Source of the DNA: Thioclava dalianensis
GTDB taxonomy: Bacteria; Pseudomonadota; Alphaproteobacteria; Rhodobacterales; Rhodobacteraceae
Length of the DNA stretch: 64,000 bases
Direction: 5' to 3'
Assembly (NCBI RefSeq): GCF_000715505.1
Contig: NZ_JHEH01000014.1
Location: 28,459-92,458 of the forward strand
Position numbers and translations under genes: made by a program. The number at the start of each line of letters is the position of its first letter. Position 1 is the first letter of the stretch. The notes under the pieces are model-generated. The model saw only the letters and a list, made by a program, of their open reading frames with translations. It had not been told where the DNA came from and did no database searches. Shown here piece by piece: positions 44,734-53,044 of the stretch.

Positions 44734-44752
44734 TGTCAGACAACACTACAAC
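44734..44752. promoter_or_regulatory. Candidate GntR operator upstream of xylX operon
   Basis: TGTCAGACAACACTACAAC matches 17 of 19 bases of the site at 47066-47084. It lies in a 130-base AT-rich gap between the GntR gene stop and the xylX-like start. Confidence 0.6.
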
Positions 44753-44810
44753 TCAAAATACAACCCCTAATTTGTGAGGCTGCGGCGACTCAAATTTATG
44801 TGATGCGGGC

Positions 44811-45527
44811 TTAGCCCAGAAACTCGAACTTCAGGCCAACCCGCTCTGCCGAATGGACCATATGGTTCTGCATGGCCGCGCGCGCCGCCGCCGGGTCACG
44901 CGCCCGGATGGCTTCGCAAATCGCTGCGTGCTCTTCGATCGTCCAAGCGATCACGTCGTCAAGTTGTCCCTCAGCGCGGGCGATTGTGATTGCATGACTG
45001 ATGCGTTCCGAGATCGCGGTGACGAATTGGACGAAATAGTCATTGCCCGTCGCCTCTGCGATAATTCGGTGAAAATCGAGGTCCGCAGTCACCCCCGACT
45101 TGCCCCAATCGGTTGCGCCTGACAGCCCGCCCATCGCGGCATCCAGCTCGGCCATCTGCGCCTCGCTGCGATGGGCCGCCGCGAGGGCTGCGGCCTCCAT
45201 CTCCAGAGGCACGCGCAGCTGATAGAGATCGTTGAATGCGTATTTGTTCATCTTCTTGCCGTCTTCGAGACGGATCTGGCGCGCGGTGCGCTCCACCACG
45301 AAAGCGCCGACGCCCTGACGGGTCTCGACAAGCCCCTCGTTGCGGAGCTGCGCAATCGCCTCACGGACAACGGTGCGGCTCACGCCGAAGGTTTTGGACA
45401 TAGCATGTTCGGTAGGCAACTTGTCGCCCGGCTTGAGCACGCCATCATAGATCCGCTTTGCGAATTGCGTGGCGATCCGCGTCGGCAGGTGGTCTGCGCG
45501 GGCGATCTGCTCAAAGTCGTTTTCCAT
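44811..45527 (-). CDS. GntR/FadR-family transcriptional regulator of the sugar-acid cluster
   Basis: 238 residues from the ATG at 45527 (a GTG is directly before it). The winged helix is LPTRIATQFAKRIYDGVLKPGDKLP, followed by MSKTFGVSRTVVREAIAQLRNEGLVETRQGVGAFV (residues ~14-80). An all-helical FCD effector domain follows, with metal/ligand residues in DLDFHRIIAEATGN (~150) and EEHAAICEAIRARD (~200). It is expected to repress both arms until a pathway acid binds. It is coupled to the FAD-oxidase gene with an 11-base gap. Confidence 0.9.
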   Translation of the reverse strand: MENDFEQIARADHLPTRIATQFAKRIYDGVLKPGDKLPTEHAMSKTFGVSRTVVREAIAQLRNEGLVETRQGVGAFVVERTARQIRLEDGKKMNKYAFNDLYQLRVPLEMEAAALAAAHRSEAQMAELDAAMGGLSGATDWGKSGVTADLDFHRIIAEATGNDYFVQFVTAISERISHAITIARAEGQLDDVIAWTIEEHAAICEAIRARDPAAARAAMQNHMVHSAERVGLKFEFLG

Positions 45528-45538
45528 CACCTATTCCT

Positions 45539-46993
45539 TCATTCGGCCCCAGTCCGGTCGACCCTCAGATCAAACTGACAACCGGGGTTCATCGTCGAGG
45601 CCGGATCAATCGCCCGCTTTATCCGCTCAAGCAGCTCAGAATGAACCGAAGACGCGCGCGCGGCGAAATCGGCCTTTTTGAGACGCCCCAGCCCGTGCTC
45701 TGCACTGATCGACCCGTCATAACGATCCAGCACCTCATTGAGAACTGTTTTCGCGCGATCGATCTGCTGATCCACGGTCTCGGCAGCCGCAGCGTTGGGC
45801 AGTACGTTGAGATGCACGTTCCCGTCGCCCACATGACCGTAAGAGACACAAACCGCACCGGGCAAGGCTCTTTCGACGGCAGCCTCGGCCTCGGCGACGA
45901 AAGCGGCGAGCTCCGACAGCGGCACCGACAGGTCTGTGCGCAGATGTTTTCCGCGTCGCGCCTGCCCCTCGTTCATCCCCTCACGCACCAGCCAGATATT
46001 GCGCGCCTGCGCTTTTGACTGCGCCACGACACCATCGCGGACAAGCCCCTCTTCCATCGCAAGCTCAAGGAATTGCGCCAGCAGCGCCTCGATATCGACA
46101 AGCCCGGAGCCCGACAGCTCGACCAGCGCATAGGCGCGATGCGCAGGGTCCAGCGGCAGCGCGAGATCGGGAATGCCCTCGCGCGCAAGCGCGAAAGCGG
46201 AGGCGGGCATGAACTCGAAGGCCGACATCAGGTCACAGCACTGACGCCGCGCCACCCGGTAAAGTTCGATCACGTCGTCCAGCGTATCGAGCGCCAGCAA
46301 GGCCGTCGCGACCTGATCGGGCGCAGGCATCAGCTTGAAGGACACCGCAGTCACGACGCCCAGAACCCCTTCGGCTCCGATGAAAAGCTGCTTGAGATCG
46401 AGGCTGCGATTGTCCTTGCGCAACCGGCTGAGCAGATCGAGGACGCGCCCATCCGGCAAAACGACCTCAAGCCCCAACACCAACTCGCGCGTCATCCCAT
46501 AGCGCAGCACGTTGACCCCGCCCGCATTGGTCGAGACATTGCCGCCGATCTGGCACGTGCCCTGCGCGCCCAGCGCCACCGGGAAGTAAAGTCCGGCCTC
46601 GGACACCTTCGTCTTGAACGCCTCAAGCACGACTCCCGCTTCGACAGTGGCCGTGAAATCGCGGGCATTCAGGCTGCGGATCCGGTCCATACGCTCCAGA
46701 GACAGCGCGACCTGAGCCTCAGGCGCATCGGGCACCGCACCCAGCGCCAGACCGCTGCGTCCGCCTTGGGGCACGACACCAAGGCCAAGCTCAGCGCAAA
46801 GACGCACCGCCTGCGAGACCTCTTGCGTGGAGCGTGGCCGCAGCAGCGCGAGCGCCGAGCTGGTCACATCGCCATGCCAGTCTTGGCAATAGCGCGCGAT
46901 CACTGCGGCATCCGTCGAGACCATGTCATCGCCCAATGCCGCGCGCAGCTGCTCTGCCGCTCCAAGCCCCTGCCTGCCCATTTCTCCCGCCAT
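45539..46993 (-). CDS. FAD-linked oxidase, D-2-hydroxyacid dehydrogenase type (GlcD/Dld-like)
   Basis: 484 residues from the ATG at 46993. The FAD_binding_4 domain has VVPQGGRSGLALGAVPD (~72) and FPVALGAQGTCQIGGNVSTNAGGVNVLRYGMTRELVLGLEVVLPDG (~145). The C-terminal FAD-oxidase domain has CVSYGHVGDGNVHLNVLP (~375) and ISAEHGLGRLKK (~425). This is the family of glycolate oxidase GlcD, D-lactate and D-2-hydroxyglutarate dehydrogenases. In this cluster it may oxidise a hydroxyacid side product. The substrate is inferred only. Confidence 0.85.
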   Translation of the reverse strand: MAGEMGRQGLGAAEQLRAALGDDMVSTDAAVIARYCQDWHGDVTSSALALLRPRSTQEVSQAVRLCAELGLGVVPQGGRSGLALGAVPDAPEAQVALSLERMDRIRSLNARDFTATVEAGVVLEAFKTKVSEAGLYFPVALGAQGTCQIGGNVSTNAGGVNVLRYGMTRELVLGLEVVLPDGRVLDLLSRLRKDNRSLDLKQLFIGAEGVLGVVTAVSFKLMPAPDQVATALLALDTLDDVIELYRVARRQCCDLMSAFEFMPASAFALAREGIPDLALPLDPAHRAYALVELSGSGLVDIEALLAQFLELAMEEGLVRDGVVAQSKAQARNIWLVREGMNEGQARRGKHLRTDLSVPLSELAAFVAEAEAAVERALPGAVCVSYGHVGDGNVHLNVLPNAAAAETVDQQIDRAKTVLNEVLDRYDGSISAEHGLGRLKKADFAARASSVHSELLERIKRAIDPASTMNPGCQFDLRVDRTGAE

Positions 46994-47065
46994 GTCGCGC
47001 TCCGATCCCTCGTTTCGTCCTCTGCCCTTGGGGCAAAAAAGATTTGCATCCGGGATATATCTGGT

Positions 47066-47084
47066 TATCAGACAACAATACAAC
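47066..47084. promoter_or_regulatory. Candidate GntR operator in the divergent promoter region
   Basis: TATCAGACAACAATACAAC matches the site at 44734 in 17 of 19 bases, in the same strand orientation. It lies between the divergent FAD-oxidase (start 46993) and epimerase-family (start 47130) genes, 45 bases before the latter. Confidence 0.6.
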
Positions 47085-47129
47085 ATCCTTTGGAGGATGG
47101 CTGCGAATTTCTCAGGGAGGAGACACGCG

Positions 47130-48113
47130 ATGCACGCACTCATTATTGGCGCGGCTGGAATGGTGGGCCGGAAACTCACCGATCGACTCACGGGCGGGGC
47201 CCGCCTGCAGGGGGCTGCGGTCGACCGCCTGTCGCTTGTCGACGTGATCACCCCGGATGCGCCAGAGGGCTTTTCTGGCAGCGTTCAGTGCCTTCAGGCC
47301 GATCTGTCCGACGCGGGCACGGCGGACAAGCTGGTCGCCAAGCGCCCAGACGTGATCTTTCATTTCGCCGCCATCGTCTCTGGCGAGGCCGAAAAGGATT
47401 TCGAGAAGGGCTACCGGATCAATCTCGACGGCACCCGGGCGCTGTTCGAGGCGATCCGCCACGCCAATCTGGCCGATGGCTACCGCCCCCGCGTGGTCTT
47501 CGCCTCTTCCATCGCGGTGGTAGGCGCACCCCTGCCCTACCCGATCCCCGACGACTTCCACACAACGCCGCTCACCAGCTACGGCACCCAAAAGGCGATC
47601 TGCGAATTGCTGCTGTCGGATTATTCACGTCACGGCTTTTTCGATGGCATCGGCATCCGCCTGCCCACGATCTGCATCCGCCCGGGCAAACCTAACGCGG
47701 CCGCCTCGGGCTTTTTCTCGAACATCCTGCGCGAGCCCTTGGTGGGTCAGGAAGCCGTGCTTCCGGTGCCCGAGACGATCCGGCACTGGCACACCTCGCC
47801 GCGCTCTGCGGTGGGTTTCATGCTGCACGCCGCGGATATCGATCTGGATCTGGTCGGGCCGCGCCGGAACCTCTCGATGCCCGGTCTCAGCGCCACGGTT
47901 GGCGAGCAGATCGAGGCGCTGCGCCGCGTCGCAGGCGAAAAGGCCGTCGCTTTGATCCGGCGCGAGCCCGATGCGATGATTACCAAAATGTGCGAGGGCT
48001 GGGCCCCGGGTTTTGAGGCCAATCGCGCGCGCAGCCTTGGCTTTACCACGGAAGACAGTTTCGATGCGATCATCCAAGCGCATATCGAAGATGAACTGGA
48101 AGGTGTATCTTGA
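47130..48113 (+). CDS. NAD-dependent epimerase/dehydratase-family protein, D-erythronate dehydrogenase (DenD)-like
   Basis: 327 residues. The ATG at 47130 follows GGGAGGAG. An extended SDR: LIIGAAGMVGRKLTDRL (~4), HFAAIVSGEAEKDFEKGYRINLDGTRALFEAIR (~75), active-site Ser-Ser and TSYGTQKAICELLLSDYSR (~150). RLPTICIRPGKPNAAASGFFSNILREPLVGQEA is characteristic of DenD-like enzymes, which oxidise D-erythronate to 2-keto-D-erythronate. In this xylonate-type cluster the true substrate may be another aldonate. Its stop overlaps the next start. Confidence 0.82.
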   Translation: MHALIIGAAGMVGRKLTDRLTGGARLQGAAVDRLSLVDVITPDAPEGFSGSVQCLQADLSDAGTADKLVAKRPDVIFHFAAIVSGEAEKDFEKGYRINLDGTRALFEAIRHANLADGYRPRVVFASSIAVVGAPLPYPIPDDFHTTPLTSYGTQKAICELLLSDYSRHGFFDGIGIRLPTICIRPGKPNAAASGFFSNILREPLVGQEAVLPVPETIRHWHTSPRSAVGFMLHAADIDLDLVGPRRNLSMPGLSATVGEQIEALRRVAGEKAVALIRREPDAMITKMCEGWAPGFEANRARSLGFTTEDSFDAIIQAHIEDELEGVS

Positions 48114-49012
48114 CGCAGTCTCTCCCCCCCATCGCATTTCTCGGCACAGGGCTGATGGGAGCGCCGATGGTTCGGCGCCTTCTGGGTGCGGGCTATTCCG
48201 TCACCGTCTGGAACCGTGCCGCCGAAAAGGCGCGCGCGCTGGTTGAGGCCGGGGCGCGCCAAGCCCTGACCCCCGCCGAAGCTGTCACCGATGCAGATAT
48301 CACTTTCACGATGCTCTCGGACGGGGCAGCGGTGGCCGATGTGCTCTTCGCGCGCGGCGCCGCGCAGGCTTTGCGCGAGGGCAGCGTTCTGATCGACACT
48401 TCATCGATCTCGCCCGATATGGCACGCGATCATGCCGCCCGGCTCAATGCGCTCGGGATCACGCAGATCGACTGCCCGGTCTCGGGCGGCACCGCCGGGG
48501 CCGAAGCTGGAACGCTCGCGCTTATGGCAGGCGGACCGGCAGAGACCATCACGCGGATCGCGCCCGTGTTTGAGCCACTCGGACGTCTGACCCATGTCGG
48601 GCCTGCAGGCGCCGGGCAGGTCTGCAAACTGGCCAATCAGCAGATCGTCGCGATCACCATCGGCGCAGTGGCCGAGGCGATGATCTTGGTGAAGGCCGGA
48701 GGCGCGGATCCGGCAAAATTTCGCGACGCGATCCGGGGCGGCTTTGCCGAAAGCCGCATCCTCGAGCTGCATGGCGCACGCATGATCGAGCGGGATTTCA
48801 CCCCCGGCGGCCCGTCACGCCTGCATCTGAAGGATCTCAACGGGGTCGCCGCGCTTGCCGAGGCAAACCAGCTTGAACTCCCGCTGACTGAGACCGTGCG
48901 CACGGCCTATGAAACCTTCGTCGCCGCAGGCAATGGCGACGTCGATCACTCCGGCCTTCTTCTATTTCTCGAAACGCTCAACGGCGCAACGACGCGCGAG
49001 GACCAGACATGA
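48110..49012 (+). CDS. 3-hydroxyisobutyrate dehydrogenase-family oxidoreductase (LtnD/GarR-like)
   Basis: 300 residues starting at a TTG (48110) that overlaps the previous stop and is preceded by GGAAGGTG. The N-terminal NAD site is IAFLGTGLMGAPMVRRLL (~8), followed by VWNRAAEKA. DCPVSGGTAGAEAGTLALMAGG (~120) is the substrate-binding signature, and GAGQVCKLANQQIVA carries the catalytic lysine (~170). The family reduces or oxidises beta-hydroxyacids, including L-threonate and tartronate semialdehyde. Its exact role here is unknown. It overlaps xylD by 4 bp. Confidence 0.85.
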   Translation: MTQSLPPIAFLGTGLMGAPMVRRLLGAGYSVTVWNRAAEKARALVEAGARQALTPAEAVTDADITFTMLSDGAAVADVLFARGAAQALREGSVLIDTSSISPDMARDHAARLNALGITQIDCPVSGGTAGAEAGTLALMAGGPAETITRIAPVFEPLGRLTHVGPAGAGQVCKLANQQIVAITIGAVAEAMILVKAGGADPAKFRDAIRGGFAESRILELHGARMIERDFTPGGPSRLHLKDLNGVAALAEANQLELPLTETVRTAYETFVAAGNGDVDHSGLLLFLETLNGATTREDQT

Positions 49013-50784
49013 CCACACCCAAACGCCGTTTGCGCTCGCAGGACTGGTTCGACAATCCAGACCATGCCGATCTGACCGCTCTCTATCTGGAGCGCTTCAT
49101 GAATTACGGCACCACGCCTGAAGAACTCCGCTCGGGCAAGCCGATCATCGGCATCGCCCAATCGGGCAGCGATCTGAACCCATGCAACCGCCACCATCTG
49201 GATCTGGCCAAGCGCGTGCGCGACGGTATCCGCGATGCGGGCGGTATCCCGATCGAATTTCCCACCCATACGCTTTTTGAGAACTGCAAGCGCCCGACGG
49301 CGGCGCTGGATCGCAACCTCGCCTATCTGAGCCTTGTGGAGCTGCTATACGGCTATCCGTTCGACGGCGTCGTCCTCACCACCGGCTGCGACAAGACCAC
49401 CCCTTCGGCCCTGATGGCAGCCGCAACCGTCGATCTGCCCGCCATCGTGCTGTCTGGCGGCCCGATGCTGGATGGCTGGCACGAAGGCGAGCTTGTCGGC
49501 TCGGGCACGGTGATCTGGCGCTCGCGCCGCAAATATGCGGCAGGCGAGATCACCCGCGACGAATTTCTTGATACCGCGCTCGACAGTGCCCCCTCCATCG
49601 GTCACTGCAACACGATGGGCACGGCCTCGACGATGAACGCCATCGCGGAAGCCTTGGGCATGTCGCTAACTGGCTGCGCGGCGATCCCGGCGGCCTATCG
49701 GGCCCGTGGTCAGATGGCCTATCGCACCGGGGTGCGTGCGGTCGAGCTAGTGCATGAGGATATCCGGCCCTCAGACATCCTCACCCGCGCGGCGTTCCTG
49801 AACGCGATCAAGCTGAACGCAGCCATCGGCGGCTCGACCAATGCGCAGCCGCATATCATGGCGATGGCCAAACATGCGGGCGTGGCGCTCGACCCCAGCG
49901 ATTGGCAGACCCATGGCTATGACATTCCGCTTTTGGCCAATGTGCAGCCCGCCGGGAAGTATCTGGGCGAGCGCTTCCATCGCGCGGGCGGCGTGCCTGC
50001 GATCTTGTGGGAATTGCTGCAGGCAGGACAGCTTGACGGGACATGCCCCACGGTGACCGGGCGCAGCATGGCGGAGAACCTTGAGGGGCGCGAAAGCTCT
50101 GACCGCGAGGTGATCTACCGCTTTGACGCACCGATGATGGAGCGCGCGGGCTTCTATGTCTTGTCGGGAAATCTTTTCGATTTCGCGATCCTGAAGACCT
50201 CGGTGATCTCGCCTGAGTTCCGTGCACGCTATCTGAGCGAGCCCGGACGCGAGGGGATTTTCGAGGGCACGGCCTTTGTCTTTGACGGCTCGGAAGATTA
50301 TCACGCGCGTATCAACGATCCCTCCCTCGAGATCGACGAAACGTCAATATTGGTCATCCGGGGGGCCGGTCCGCTGGGCTGGCCAGGCTCGGCCGAAGTG
50401 GTGAATATGCAACCGCCGGATCGCCTGCTCAAACGCGGTATCACCAGCCTGCCGACGATTGGCGACGGACGGCAATCGGGCACGGCGGACAGCCCCTCGA
50501 TCCTCAACGCTTCACCTGAGAGCGCGGCAGGCGGCGGGCTCGCATGGCTGCGCACAGGCGACACGATCCGCATCGATCTCAACACCGGGCGCTGCGATAT
50601 GCTCGTCTCCGATGACGAACTGGCTGCGCGCGAAGCCAATGGCCTGCCGCCAATCCCCGAGGCCGCCACGCCTTGGCAAAAGCTCTATCGCGAGACGGTC
50701 ACCCAGATGGCAGATGGCGCGACGATCCGCGATGCCGAGCAATTCCGCCAGCTCGCAAAGCGACTGCCGCGCCACAATCACTGA
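49009..50784 (+). CDS. xylD: D-xylonate dehydratase (IlvD/Edd family)
   Basis: 591 residues, collinear from end to end with Caulobacter XylD: SQDWFDNPDHADLTALYLERFMNYG at the N-terminus and KRLPRHNH at the C-terminus. Fe-S cysteines lie in DLNPCNRHH (~60), LTTGCDKTTPSALMAA (~127) and IGHCNTMGTASTMNA (~200). XylD converts D-xylonate to 2-keto-3-deoxy-D-xylonate, the XylX substrate. Close relatives also accept other pentonates or gluconate, so specificity should be treated as likely rather than sure. Confidence 0.9.
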   Translation: MTTPKRRLRSQDWFDNPDHADLTALYLERFMNYGTTPEELRSGKPIIGIAQSGSDLNPCNRHHLDLAKRVRDGIRDAGGIPIEFPTHTLFENCKRPTAALDRNLAYLSLVELLYGYPFDGVVLTTGCDKTTPSALMAAATVDLPAIVLSGGPMLDGWHEGELVGSGTVIWRSRRKYAAGEITRDEFLDTALDSAPSIGHCNTMGTASTMNAIAEALGMSLTGCAAIPAAYRARGQMAYRTGVRAVELVHEDIRPSDILTRAAFLNAIKLNAAIGGSTNAQPHIMAMAKHAGVALDPSDWQTHGYDIPLLANVQPAGKYLGERFHRAGGVPAILWELLQAGQLDGTCPTVTGRSMAENLEGRESSDREVIYRFDAPMMERAGFYVLSGNLFDFAILKTSVISPEFRARYLSEPGREGIFEGTAFVFDGSEDYHARINDPSLEIDETSILVIRGAGPLGWPGSAEVVNMQPPDRLLKRGITSLPTIGDGRQSGTADSPSILNASPESAAGGGLAWLRTGDTIRIDLNTGRCDMLVSDDELAAREANGLPPIPEAATPWQKLYRETVTQMADGATIRDAEQFRQLAKRLPRHNH

Positions 50785-50798
50785 GACCAAACAGAACA

Positions 50799-50833
50799 GG
50801 GGCCGCTCGGAACATATGAGCGGCCCCTCTTTT
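50799..50833 (+). terminator. Rho-independent terminator of the xylD operon
   Basis: A perfect 10-bp stem GGGGCCGCTC/GAGCGGCCCC with a 9-base loop is followed by TCTTTT, 15 bases after the xylD stop. Confidence 0.9.
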
Positions 50834-52131
50834 ACCAAGATGCACCGGGCGTAGCCGATCATCTGAGCAAAACTCCAGCGGGTCTTGATCTGCCCCTTTG
50901 GACCTGACGTCTGGCAAAGGCATCAATGCCGAAAAGCGCACGCGCCGGATCACAGAGACAGAAGCAAGCAATATAGCGACATTGGGTGCCCACGTTCTGG
51001 AATACGAGACGCGGTTCGCACCCTCTAAAAAGATCTGGCAAAAGCGCGGTCCACGCTCAACTGCTGGTGCCGCCCGGATGGTCATTGAGCGTGTTTATAG
51101 CGACCAACTCGGTCACCCGGTCACGGAAATTGCCGAAGACGATTTCGCACATGCGACGTCGACCTACAAACGCGCCTGTTCTCGACTGGGCTGAGGGCCG
51201 CAAGGCCTATGGCAAGATTGGCGCATCTCGCGCAGAGCGGTGGAGCGTCGCGAGCCTCGACAACACACATGCCCCTGCAACAAATGATCCGTCGATCACC
51301 GGCAAGCGCCTGCATGTCCCGACGCAAAATGATCTAAGCCGTATCCTTCCCCTTCTGACCTTCCCTGCCCCGCAACTTGGAAAGCTAAAACTAGACCCCG
51401 CCCTGGACTATCGCCCCATCGCCCAGACCCTCAGCCACAGCGATCCGCTCAAACATGACGGCGTCGGCGGCGCCGCCTCACACTACCTGCAGTTCACCAA
51501 GGTGCTAACCGACACACGCGACCCACAGGAGGAGGCACGGGCAATGCTCGCGACGGCGCTGGAGACGGTAGAGCGGGGAGTTGATGGGCATAGAGAGGTA
51601 CTGCCTGAGGGCGGGTTTCAGGTTGCCTTGGCTAGTCTCAGTCAAATGCCACAACATTAGTAGGCTCGCTGATTAGCGACCGACATACGCTAGAAGTATG
51701 AAGCGAATTTAGCCCTTCCTGAGTTCGACCCTAATCGTGCCTTCAGGCCAGCCGAGAAATTTCACCTCTTAACGGACGCTATCCTCAACCCGATGCTCGG
51801 CAGGCAATTTGGCCAAGCCAGATTTGCCTAGAGGGGGCCATCGGTCCAAGGATGATTTGCACCTTTCGGCCATGATCATGTTTAGTGGCCTTGCGCGACA
51901 TCAGCCCCGCCTTGGCTGTCAGCTCGCGCTTTGAGCACGAGTGCTGCCCCGGCGCGCCGCGTGCGGATGGACTGGCCAATATCTGCGCTGGCATTTGAGG
52001 CGCCTCCCCCCGCAGGACGCCCCAAGGTCACTGCGCACGCCCCCCGACATCTCCGTGCATAAACGACGCTAGAGACCTCGGGACAGATCGGTATAGATTG
52101 CCCAAAGACTGTCCGATTAAGGAACCCTGTG
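50834..52131. other. 1.3-kb gap with only unrecognisable, broken-looking reading frames
   Basis: Both strands carry only short or poorly biased reading frames, the longest being 50986-51660 on the forward strand. None contains a motif I recognise. Base composition is more even than in neighbouring genes. It separates two catabolic clusters and is most simply read as decayed remnants of an insertion or lost gene. Confidence 0.5.
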
Positions 52132-52821
52132 ATGATGCCTTCCGATGACGAGCGCGATGTGATGCCAGCCCCCTCACCGCGGGCTGCTGCTGAATCTGTG
52201 GCCGCAGTATTGCGCGCGCGCATCATCAAGGGCTCTTTGGCCCCCGGTGCACGTATTGTCGAGCGCAAGCTTTCGGCGGAGTTGGATGTGTCGCGCACCC
52301 CGGTCCGCGAAGCGCTCAAACTGCTGCAACTGGACGGGTTGGTCGACATCTCGCGCAACAGTGGGGCGCGGGTGATGCAATATTCGCCCGATCAGCTGAT
52401 TGCCCTGTTCGAGGTGATTGCCGCGCTTGAAAGCCTAGCCGCGCAACGCTTCGCCGCGCGCATCACCCCCGAGGAGCTTGACGATCTGGAAGAACTGCAT
52501 GACACCATGCTGGCCTATTACAAGATCGGCAATACGGAAGATTATTTCGAATGCAACTCGGCCATTCATGATGCGGTGATCGCAGGCAGCCACAATCCGA
52601 TCATCCATGAGGCCCATCAACGGCTGATCGCACGCACCCGGCAGGGGCGGTTTACCGCGATCATGGATCCGCAACGCTGGGCGCAATCCGTGGCCGAGCA
52701 TGAGGGGTTGATGGAAGCCTTGCGCAACCGCGATGGTGAGGCGGCCGGCGCGATCTGGCGCACCCATCTGCTCAATACCGGAAAATCCAGCGCACAGGTT
52801 TTGCGAAACAGCGCATCGTGA
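52132..52821 (+). CDS. GntR-family (FCD) regulator of the cyclic-amide cluster
   Basis: 229 residues; GTG 52129, ATG 52132 and ATG 52135 are all possible starts. The winged helix is ESVAAVLRARIIKGSLAPGARIVERKLSAELDVSRTPVREALKLLQLDGLVDISRNSGARV (residues ~18-80). The helical FCD domain has DYFECNSAIHDAVIAGSHNP (~140) and VAEHEGLMEALRNRDGEAA (~188). It precedes the operon starting at 53045. Two copies of an 18-base palindromic sequence lie in between, the likely operators. Confidence 0.9.
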   Translation: MMPSDDERDVMPAPSPRAAAESVAAVLRARIIKGSLAPGARIVERKLSAELDVSRTPVREALKLLQLDGLVDISRNSGARVMQYSPDQLIALFEVIAALESLAAQRFAARITPEELDDLEELHDTMLAYYKIGNTEDYFECNSAIHDAVIAGSHNPIIHEAHQRLIARTRQGRFTAIMDPQRWAQSVAEHEGLMEALRNRDGEAAGAIWRTHLLNTGKSSAQVLRNSAS

Positions 52822-52853
52822 CCAAATGCCAGCGTGGGCAAACTGATCAGTTA

Positions 52854-52873
52854 CAAAATGGCATTCCATTTTG
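52854..52873. promoter_or_regulatory. Candidate GntR operator 1
   Basis: CAAAATGG-catt-CCATTTTG is a perfect 8-bp inverted repeat, 35 bases after the GntR stop. Its first 18 bases recur exactly at 52994. Confidence 0.7.
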
Positions 52874-52993
52874 TCCTATTCGCGCCATTCCTGTGCGCAG
52901 GCGCCTCTCTGTAGCGCTCAAATTTCACGCACCCACTAAAAAATACATGTTTTTGAGGTAATCCGTCCCAGCTTCAGTTGCTTCGGCACAGAT

Positions 52994-53011
52994 CAAAATG
53001 GCATTCCATTT
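52994..53011. promoter_or_regulatory. Candidate GntR operator 2
   Basis: CAAAATGGCATTCCATTT is an exact 18-base repeat of site 1, with a 6-bp palindromic core. It lies 34 bases before the first gene of the operon, overlapping its likely promoter or leader. The spacing to site 1 is 140 bases. Confidence 0.7.
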
Positions 53012-53044
53012 GAAAGATGCCCAAGTTGAACGGAAGAAACCTGT

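Noticed and set aside
46073..47695. 540-codon forward reading frame
   Set aside because: Antisense to the FAD-linked oxidase and out of frame with the DenD-like gene; no recognisable motif.
50986..51660. 224-codon forward reading frame in the gene-poor gap
   Set aside because: No ribosome site, no motif and unbiased composition; not enough to call a gene.
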